From Ricordea florida (lineage: Eukaryota; Cnidaria; Anthozoa; Corallimorpharia; Ricordeidae): a stretch of 64,000 nucleotides of DNA. The position numbers and the translations under genes were made by a program. This document shows, piece by piece, positions 57,670 through 64,000 of the stretch. The stretch spans positions 24,718,718-24,782,717 of the forward strand of contig OX453275.1 in assembly GCA_949710005.1 (NCBI GenBank), read 5' to 3'. The first letter of the stretch is position 1; each line of letters opens with the position of its first letter. The notes below the pieces were generated by a model, which did not search any database, was not told the origin of the DNA, and was given only the letters and a program-made list of their open reading frames with translations.

Positions 57670-57960
57670 TTTTAAACTTGTTGAGAGTATTAGATGTGTT
57701 CTTAGAATTGTTGAGCGATTCCAAAAACCATGTTGATTTTGTAGTTGACGAAATATCTGAACTTGGGCATACCGTAAAATCGCTGTGTTGTCGACACTTA
57801 GAAAATTTTGGCTCAGCCCGGCATTCAGAAATAGTCACCTGAATTCCGGCAGAAAGTCTCATTCAAACCTAACGAGAGTATTCGATGTTTGTTAAGATAT
57901 GCCAAGCGTTTGTAAAAATTATTTTGGTTTTGTAGTGGACGAATTTTCCGAGCTTGTGCA
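57670..57960 (+). repeat. Two diverged direct units (~195-bp period) with coding-like content
   Basis: Unit 1 (from about 57667) reads 'RVLDVFLELLSDSKNHVDFVVDEISEL' and unit 2 (from about 57865) the related 'RVFDV ... FGFVVDEFSELVHTV' with a stop. A third copy of the core in inverse orientation lies at 59795-59900. This suggests duplicated exons of an unknown gene. Confidence 0.5.
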
Positions 57961-58359
57961 TACAGTGACACAAGGAGAAAAAGAACATTTAAGCAGTCTT
58001 AAACAGAAATTAATCTTGGCTTAAAGTTATGTTTACTACATTTAATTACAGGTTTAAGAACTTAAAAATATGTTTAATTTCAACTTAAACCCGCCTTAAA
58101 CACCCTTAAGGCTAAAGCTTAATGCATGTTTAAGTGACCATTAAATACAACCAAAATATCTTCTGACTTTTACATTATGTTTAATTAGAACCTTAAACAC
58201 ATTCTAAATGTGTGTAAAAGTCATGTTTAAGGGTAATTAAATGATCATAATTATATTGTAATTTTAAAATCTTCACCTTTATCTTTTCGGCCATATTCAT
58301 TTCATAAGCATCTTTTAATTCACCCACCAAATTTATTCCTTCATAGACACTGGTGTTTT

Positions 58360-58734
58360 TTACTTGGTCATTACATGTACAGTGTATATTTCATTTGTTG
58401 TTGTATTGTTTGTTGCTTTGTAGCAAACCCACCCAGGCTTGCAGTAAACTTGTTTGATTATTTCAATAGTAGAACTCCGCCGTGAATTTCTCAAACCACG
58501 TAGGTTGCCCTGCTTCTCCTTCTTTTGCAATTCGTTTCTTAATCTTTCATTCCCCTGTCGCAGGCTTGCATTGGCATCCTCGAGTCTCTTTTGACTGTCA
58601 CAAATCGTATCCATTCTTCCGCTCATCCTTTCAATAATAAGAAGCTGTCGTTCCTGTTGAGCACCTAGTAAAGTCATCATTACCGAAAACAGTGAACTGT
58701 AACCAAATGTAAAAAACGATCGATCACACGGCAA
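58360..58734 (-). CDS. Hypothetical coiled-coil protein inside the TTAAAC-rich element
   Basis: A 124-residue frame with a central helix rich in Glu, Arg, Gln and Leu ('ERMSGRMDTICDSQKRLED ... RLRNELQKKEKQG') that should form a coiled coil, and a C-terminal part of random appearance. I do not recognise the family. It may be an accessory protein of the element or part of a spliced gene together with the frame at 58900-59181. Confidence 0.35.
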   Translation of the reverse strand: MPCDRSFFTFGYSSLFSVMMTLLGAQQERQLLIIERMSGRMDTICDSQKRLEDANASLRQGNERLRNELQKKEKQGNLRGLRNSRRSSTIEIIKQVYCKPGWVCYKATNNTTTNEIYTVHVMTK

Positions 58735-58899
58735 GAAACGAAGCTAGAATGCGAACTTCCAAATGACACTAACTACATGAAAGATACATCCCGCGATCGA
58801 CACTCTCGCCTTCTGATTGGCTTACTATCGAAAACCAACCAACTGTAATGAAGCAGAAAAACCAAATGCAAATTACACTTGAGATAACAATAGGGCCAT

Positions 58900-59181
58900 T
58901 CATTGCTCTTGCCGCAAATTAGCCATTACCGATTGCGGTTTTCTTTGATAATCAACAAAAAGGCCGAAGATTATCCTGAAACAAGTTTCGTCGCAAACAC
59001 TCCAAGCCCTTTCTTCTGTGATAAGTGGAAACTTGCGGAAAGTCCTTTGCACATTCATCTTCGTATCGTCGTCACACAAAAACGAAATGTTCTTCTCAAT
59101 CGCTAAAGCGTCGCCGTCGGCGATTGTGGATTTCCGATGAATGTGATGAACAAGATATATTTTTAGTAGCACCAGTATCAA
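58900..59181 (-). CDS. Hypothetical frame, 93 residues
   Basis: It starts with a hydrophobic 'MILVLLKIYLVHHIH' and continues with 'ERAWSVCDETCFRIIFGLF'. No known domain was recognised. Retained because it lies in tandem with the coiled-coil frame inside one element and on the same strand. Confidence 0.2.
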   Translation of the reverse strand: MILVLLKIYLVHHIHRKSTIADGDALAIEKNISFLCDDDTKMNVQRTFRKFPLITEERAWSVCDETCFRIIFGLFVDYQRKPQSVMANLRQEQ

Positions 59182-60063
59182 AATTTTGATGCAGAAGCTA
59201 ATAAAGGTACATGACTATATTAGATTGTATGGACATGGAGACTACATATACGGATAGAATTAAAGTTTCTTTATTCACTTGTCTTAGTGTGATTAGTGAA
59301 ATATGGTCATTTTTCTTGCCCTGTAGGTTGCAGATGATATTTTTTCTTAACTGATTATATTCCTTTTTTATTGAACTGAGTTCAAAATGTCAAGACACCT
59401 TTATATTTCTTTCATGTTTTGGTGTTATGATTCGTTTATGGAGAAGAGACAATTTGAAAATACTTAAGCAATGAAGTGCATAGTGATGTTACACACTGGA
59501 CAATTTTAATTCTTGCTATTCCTGTTATACATCAATAAATAGTCATTTATGGGAACCAAAACACAACCATTAATTTAGAGAATGTTTAATCTCCATTTCA
59601 GGAACTTAAATGGCTTCATGTGTATAATGTATGTTTCAGGGGCACTTAAACCCCACTATGACAATAGCATTGATTTAAGTGATGTTTTAAACAATTAAAC
59701 TAGACTTAAATGTGGACCCAAGTTCTAGGGTTGTTTAATGCAACTTAAATGTGATTAAAATGTAGCTTTTGGTCTAGTGTGAAGAAGTGCTAAGCGACAA
59801 ATCTTCTAAGTGTCGACAACACAGCGATTTTACGGTATGCCCAAGTTCAGATATTTCGTCAACTACAAAATCAACATGGTTTTTGGAATCGAATTGAGAA
59901 AACATCTCTGCCTTTCCCTAAAGGGGAACGGAATTGAGAAAACATCTCTGCCTTTCCCTAAAGCAACTTGCAACACTGTCTGTTTTCAAACAACAGCTGA
60001 AGAGACTCGCGAAGAGTCGAAACCGCCGGTCCTGTTGTAGCCACTGCAACTGTTGCAACAACC

Positions 60064-60582
60064 ATGTACGATGACTCAAACACACAATACCTCCATCCCA
60101 GTAATGATGAAGAGGAACTAGATATAAACAATTACATCGCTCCACCGAAAACAGCAGACTACCGTCCAAATGAGGACGACGATGAAATGCTTAACACCGA
60201 TGAAGAAAATGATTCGGAGAACAGCCCTCCGCCATCACAACCAAGACCAACCCAGAGCCCGCCAAAGGGACACAGGGAAACCCGTCTGCTAACGAGCAAC
60301 AAGCCTAGCAGCCCGCCAAAACCCAACTTGCCGAAGCGAGGCCAAAAACGAAAGTATATGGACCACAAAACTGTGGAGAACAAAATAGCAAAGACTGAAA
60401 ACTCTAGAAGACTATTAGAGGAACACCTAACAAATCGGACTTGTCCGAAATCTTTGCGATACACGGCGAAACCAAATATTACGCCGGATAACATATTTGA
60501 AAAAGAACTTAAGGACATCAAACTAGATGCTGAACAAAACCTGGTTGATGCCTTAACCCTTTTCCTCCCATGGGTATGCTAA
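60064..60582 (+). CDS. Acidic, Pro-rich hypothetical protein, probably first exon
   Basis: A 172-residue frame from ATG 60064. Residues 1-60 are acidic (DEEELDINNY, EDDDEMLNTDEEND); 60-95 are Pro/Ser/Lys-rich with 'SPPKPNLPKRGQKRKY', a likely nuclear localisation signal; the rest is a charged helix with 'SRRLLEEHLTNRTCPKSLRY' and 'DNIFEKELKDIKLDAEQNL'. It ends abruptly after 'LVDALTLF' where 'atgg|gtatgc' could be a splice donor, so the protein may go on in a downstream exon not identified here. From memory similar N-termini occur in multi-copy hypothetical proteins of corals. Nuclear role inferred; function unknown. Confidence 0.5.
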   Translation: MYDDSNTQYLHPSNDEEELDINNYIAPPKTADYRPNEDDDEMLNTDEENDSENSPPPSQPRPTQSPPKGHRETRLLTSNKPSSPPKPNLPKRGQKRKYMDHKTVENKIAKTENSRRLLEEHLTNRTCPKSLRYTAKPNITPDNIFEKELKDIKLDAEQNLVDALTLFLPWVC

Positions 60583-60599
60583 TTAATTTTCACAAAAAA

Positions 60600-61311
60600 C
60601 TCAACACCGTTTACTAATGGTTGTAAGTTGAGCTACATTTAGTCAATTTCCATCATGGGGAGAAATCCGATACAACATGGCCGCCGCGCAGCCGTACTGG
60701 TATCAAATTTGGTCTTAAATTGCTAACGCGTCGCTAACATCGTAACAAAGAAAATAGTGACAATTGCACAAACCTTCGTTTTATTTTTGCCACTTTGTTT
60801 TAACCGCCGGACATGAACAGTTTTCCCCTATCTTCAAAGAGAGTCATAGATGTGTTCAATCCTTCGATCCCTTCTTTAAGTGTTTTCGACGTTGTTTAGG
60901 CGGTTCCACGAGGCTGTTTCTTTTGCACATAATAATCCTCCAATTGTTCTGCCATACTTCTTGATTACAACCGGAGAGTGCACAAAACATCTAAGGCTAA
61001 ACTTCTTTGTGCGGTTCCTGGAAGTTTTTCCCGTATCTCACTGTTTTGTTTACAAGGGAAACTTCATTTTTCATCCACTTTTACGACCTATTCATGGCAT
61101 TAAACCGGTTCCAAACTTGGCGAAAGAATCACTAAAACATTGCTGAGTAAGACTGAGAGGGCCGCCATTTTTAAAGCGCCAGGAAAACACGGAAAATCGC
61201 CATGCTTTTTAAGCGCCGAAAAGGCATTTTCCTGATGAAACGTCCACCATTTTGAATCCCATAGTACTTTGAAAAAAAGCTTAGTGGCCTTTCCTTATTG
61301 AAAAATAAATT
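60600..61311. other. Spacer before the large right-end gene
   Basis: No gene supported; the open frames at 60764-61146 are short. Two 'ggccgcc' spots (about 60677 and 61157) and a GCGCC run near 61190 are the only visible composition changes. Confidence 0.3.
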
Positions 61312-62355
61312 ATGCTAATGCATTACACAATAAAACAATTTGCAAGTATGTCGGACGAATTTAGTCAATGTTGCGCTCGTTTCAAGGACGCAATCACGAT
61401 CACTGGACCAGATATTAGGTTTGACGGGAGGGAAAAAGATAGAAGAATCATTTTCACTCTGGAAATTCCTTACCCCTTTTTCAAGAATGTGCACAAAATC
61501 CTCCAAGAAGGAATCGAGTGCTCTACGGCAACTTCCGGTGAAAATTCTTTAACCGGAAGGCACTATGAAAAGACAAGTTCTTCGGCCACAAGCCCAAACG
61601 AAGACGAGACATCACCTTCATCGACGGCCAAACAATTCACCTGCTTGGATTTGGTCGAAAAGTGCACATTCGGTGAATGTTTTGCCTTCAGCGATGACCC
61701 AAATATTAGAGAGGAAATTGATTCAGCTTTGATGAAAATTGCATACAAAATTTCTCTCCAATACAAGAAAACCAAAGGTAGGGCAAGAAAAGAGTTAGAT
61801 GAGCGAATCCGGAAATTTCACGTAATGGAAGGGCAGGCGAAAACGATTCAAAAGTTTAAAAACAAAATAGATAGCCTTCATGGAGAAATAGGAATCCTAC
61901 ATGACGAGCTACACGAATGGAAATCAAAGTGTAAGAATTTAGAGGAAGAGAAGGAAAGGATCTATGCAGAAATGGTGTTAGAGGCGAAACAAAGTGAAAC
62001 AAAAACCCAAAGTTTACGGGAAGAAAACAAAGAACTGGAAGATTACATTAAATCTTTAGAACTATCTTTGGACACTTCATCGTTCAAAGGAAAGCCTCTG
62101 TCAGAAGTTAAAAACAAGTACAGGACATTGAAAACCTTTCTCTCTAGGGCACAGACTGCTCTGTGGTTCTCCAAATCTTTTGGCATTGAATTGGAGAGTT
62201 TAAGTGTCAAAGAATCAGGCACTGGTGTGATTCATAAGGTTAGTTGCCTGCCTAATTCCAGCAATTCTACTTCTCAATGTGCAGAGGGGGAAGACAGATA
62301 TAACTCCTTGTCAGAAGATGAAAAAAAAAAGTCGAGCAAATTCTGTTCTTGTTAG
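61312..62355 (+). CDS. Hypothetical coiled-coil protein, N-terminal part of a large gene
   Basis: A 347-codon frame from ATG 61312 (in-frame ATGs at 61318 and 61348 are alternatives; 61348 gives MSDEFSQCCARF). Residues about 1-70 look globular ('GPDIRFDGREKDRRIIFTLEIPYP'), about 80-110 are Ser/Thr-rich, and about 165-265 form a clear coiled coil ('KFKNKIDSLHGEIGILHDEL', 'REENKELEDYIKSLELSL'). It ends early at a run of ten A (62321-62330): with one more or two fewer A the frame would pass smoothly into the open frame that follows. I therefore read this as the front of one protein with the 62331-64000 frame, broken by a homopolymer indel or sequencing error. Confidence 0.65.
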   Translation: MLMHYTIKQFASMSDEFSQCCARFKDAITITGPDIRFDGREKDRRIIFTLEIPYPFFKNVHKILQEGIECSTATSGENSLTGRHYEKTSSSATSPNEDETSPSSTAKQFTCLDLVEKCTFGECFAFSDDPNIREEIDSALMKIAYKISLQYKKTKGRARKELDERIRKFHVMEGQAKTIQKFKNKIDSLHGEIGILHDELHEWKSKCKNLEEEKERIYAEMVLEAKQSETKTQSLREENKELEDYIKSLELSLDTSSFKGKPLSEVKNKYRTLKTFLSRAQTALWFSKSFGIELESLSVKESGTGVIHKVSCLPNSSNSTSQCAEGEDRYNSLSEDEKKKSSKFCSC

Positions 62356-64000
62356 ACAAGTTTTGTGTAGGAGATTCATTTTATCATGAAATCTCCATGA
62401 TTACAGATGAACTACCAAGGTCCTACTTGGTGAAGCAGTGCCGCGAACAGTTGAACAAAATGTGCCACATTGAGGCATTGGATGGAAATTTTGAAGGAGG
62501 CAAAGTAAGTTCAGCTGAAACAGTGTTCAAAGAACACATTTCTGATTATCTCAAACAAAACCCTGACTTTGACACTATCAATGACAAAATCAAAATTAAA
62601 ATCAATGGTGATGGTGCCAGAATGACAAGAAATTCAAATTTTATTTTACTTTCTTTTTCTATTTTACAAACTGGTGAATGTGTCATGTCTGCAAAAGGAA
62701 ACAGAACTATTGGTATTGTTAATGGAACTGAGGGGTATCACACAATCAAGGTCTCATTTGGAAGTTTATTCAAGGAAATAAACAGCTTGATTGACTCAGC
62801 AAAATTAACTGTAGATGGTCAAGACCTTAACACTGAATTTTACCTTGGAGGTGATTATAAATTTCTTTTACTGATGCTTGGACTTAAAGGAGCCACATCA
62901 AATTATGCCTGTGCTTGGTGCAAAGTACACAAGGCTGATCGTTGGAAAATAAGTGACAACTACCTTATTTACAACACTCCTCCCCTGGTTAGAACTCTAG
63001 ACTTAGAAGAGATTCTCTACTTAGAAGAGATCCGTGAAATGTCAACAACATCTAAAGATAATTACTGCTGTGACAAGCAACCATTGTTGAACATTCCACT
63101 GGATCATATAGTAGTGGATGAACTTCACTTGATGTTACGTGTTACAGACATTTTGGTTGAAAATTTGGTCAATGAATGTTTGGACTGGGACCATGAAGAT
63201 GACTTAGACAAAAAACGGGGAGAAGCAAAGGGGGCACACCTCAAAAGCCTAATTCAAGTGATCAGATCTTGTGGTGTTTCTTTCGATGTCTGGGAGCAAA
63301 AAAATGTGGATGGCAAAGCCAGTGGCAAATATGACTGGACAAGCCTCCTGGGATCTGACAAGAAGATCCTGTTGGCTGACCTTCCTAGCAAATTGCATAA
63401 TACCCTACGCCCAGAAACGGTATCAACAGTCGTTGAGGTATGGACAGCATTTGCTGACATCTACAAAGTTGTCAACAACTGGAATCCAGAAAAAGACCCA
63501 AAACAATTTTTTATGAAAGCAAAGCAGTGGATTTGTTTGTTCCTCAGCTTAAATGGCAAAAGGGAGGGGTACGAAACAAATCGAGTAACACCCTATATGC
63601 ACATCATGGTGACACACATTCCCAGGTTCTTTGAGCTCCACAAATCAGTCAAGATCTTCACAGGGCAAGGAGTCGAAAAAAACAACGACATGGCTCGTGG
63701 GATTATTTTACGCAAGTCCAATAAATGGGATTCTGCAGGGGATGTCTTGCGGCAAGAAAGACGTCAATGGGAGCTCAAAGAACATGAAAGGGAAGTGCGA
63801 AAGTACACAAAGAGAAAAGAGAGCTACTGGGACGTTGAAATTAAAGAAGCCCGAAAGCGAGCCAAAAATCATCTAACTGAACATCTGCAGCAATCAAGTG
63901 AAGTTCAAAATGAACAACCTCCTACACAATCCACAAGCTTTGATACTGATTTTTCAAAAATGACAGTTAAAGAATTAAAAAATGAACTGAAACAGAGAAA
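62331..64000 (+). CDS. Large hypothetical protein (possible domesticated DDE transposase), runs off the window
   Basis: About 556 codons without a stop, from 'VEQILFLLDKFCVGDSFYHE' directly after the A run to the last base of the window, so the 3' end is missing. Notable sites: 'KIKINGDGARMTRNSNF' (Asp at about 62608), 'YLGGDYKFLLLMLGLKGA' (Asp at about 62852), a C-x2-C-x2-H motif 'YACAWCKVH' at about 62910-62929, 'VVDELHLMLRVTDI', and 'GQGVEKNNDMAR' (Glu at about 63672). Two Asp, a zinc-like motif and a late Glu in this order recall DDE transposases with an inserted zinc-binding domain, as in the RAG1/Transib type, but the match is by pattern only. From memory the family is multi-copy in cnidarians and lancelets. 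The C-terminus is a charged helix. Confidence 0.65.

Larger units (their letters stand above)
57970..59780 (-). mobile_element. TTAAAC-rich element with minus-strand open frames
   Basis: Both ends are crowded with 'ttaaac / cttaaa / catttaag' words (57985-58215 and 59580-59760), pointing in opposite senses, as in transposons with subterminal repeats. Possible termini: 'cacaaggagaaaaagaacat' on the left and, inverted, 'cacactagaccaaaagctacat' on the right. The interior encodes minus-strand frames at 58360-58734 and 58900-59181. Borders and class are uncertain. Confidence 0.45.
57712..59900. repeat. Inverted duplication bracketing a 2-kb insert
   Basis: About 100 bp at 57712-57810 (containing 'ccatgttgattttgtagttg', 'gggcataccgtaaaatcgct', 'tgttgtcgacactta') recurs as a near-perfect reverse complement at 59795-59900. 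Between them lies the TTAAAC-rich element and two minus-strand open frames. Confidence 0.7.

Overview
This is nuclear DNA of an animal, most likely an anthozoan cnidarian (stony coral or sea anemone). Evidence seen: long AT-rich non-coding stretches, no operons, many short inverted-repeat transposons, a BEL/Pao retrotransposon, a Penelope-like fragment and a HIRAN-like single-exon gene. The taxon is inferred from my memory of similar repeats and proteins in corals; no search was run.

The main host content is a family of small single-exon genes, all on the + strand: about 2.1, 9.3, 21.2, 36.2, 40.8, 44.8 and 52.8 kb. Four (21193, 36165, 44778, 52801) share one design: signal peptide, short cysteine-rich ectodomain, one membrane helix, and a cytoplasmic tail ending in paired PPxY motifs, the last followed by acidic residues. 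Two (2096, 9311) are tail-like proteins without signal peptide or membrane helix. One (40778) keeps an ectodomain and helix but has no PPxY tail. PPxY motifs bind WW domains such as those of NEDD4-family ubiquitin ligases, so the cluster looks like a tandemly expanded set of membrane adaptors, with tail-only and receptor-only variants. The nearest known analogue is the Shisa/WBP1/VOPP1 architecture. I regard this as the most interesting system in the window.

The DNA between these genes is largely mobile. From 13.9 to 18.6 kb lies a Helitron-like element whose second copy is at 49.7-51.7 kb in reverse orientation; comparing the two gives exact empty sites for a P-like long-palindrome element (14433-17114) and a small MITE (18247-18419). 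From 25.6 to 35.2 kb lies a young BEL/Pao element on the minus strand that has lost its integrase core. Its 5' LTR has been split by a composite TIR transposon (6-bp duplication) and by a Mutator-like element (9-bp duplication), each containing a further insertion. Smaller MITEs, palindromes, a 106-bp minisatellite, a 15-bp tandem repeat and a CT microsatellite fill other gaps.

The right end (55-64 kb) has a different character: a HIRAN-like gene on the minus strand, an inverted duplication around a TTAAAC-rich element, an acidic hypothetical exon at 60.1 kb, and a large hypothetical protein gene (61.3 kb to beyond the window) broken once at a run of ten A. Its second part has a possible Asp/Asp/Glu triad and a C-x2-C-x2-H motif, so it may be a transposase-derived gene.

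No rRNA, tRNA, CRISPR or prokaryotic-type features were found. Promoters and introns can only be guessed.
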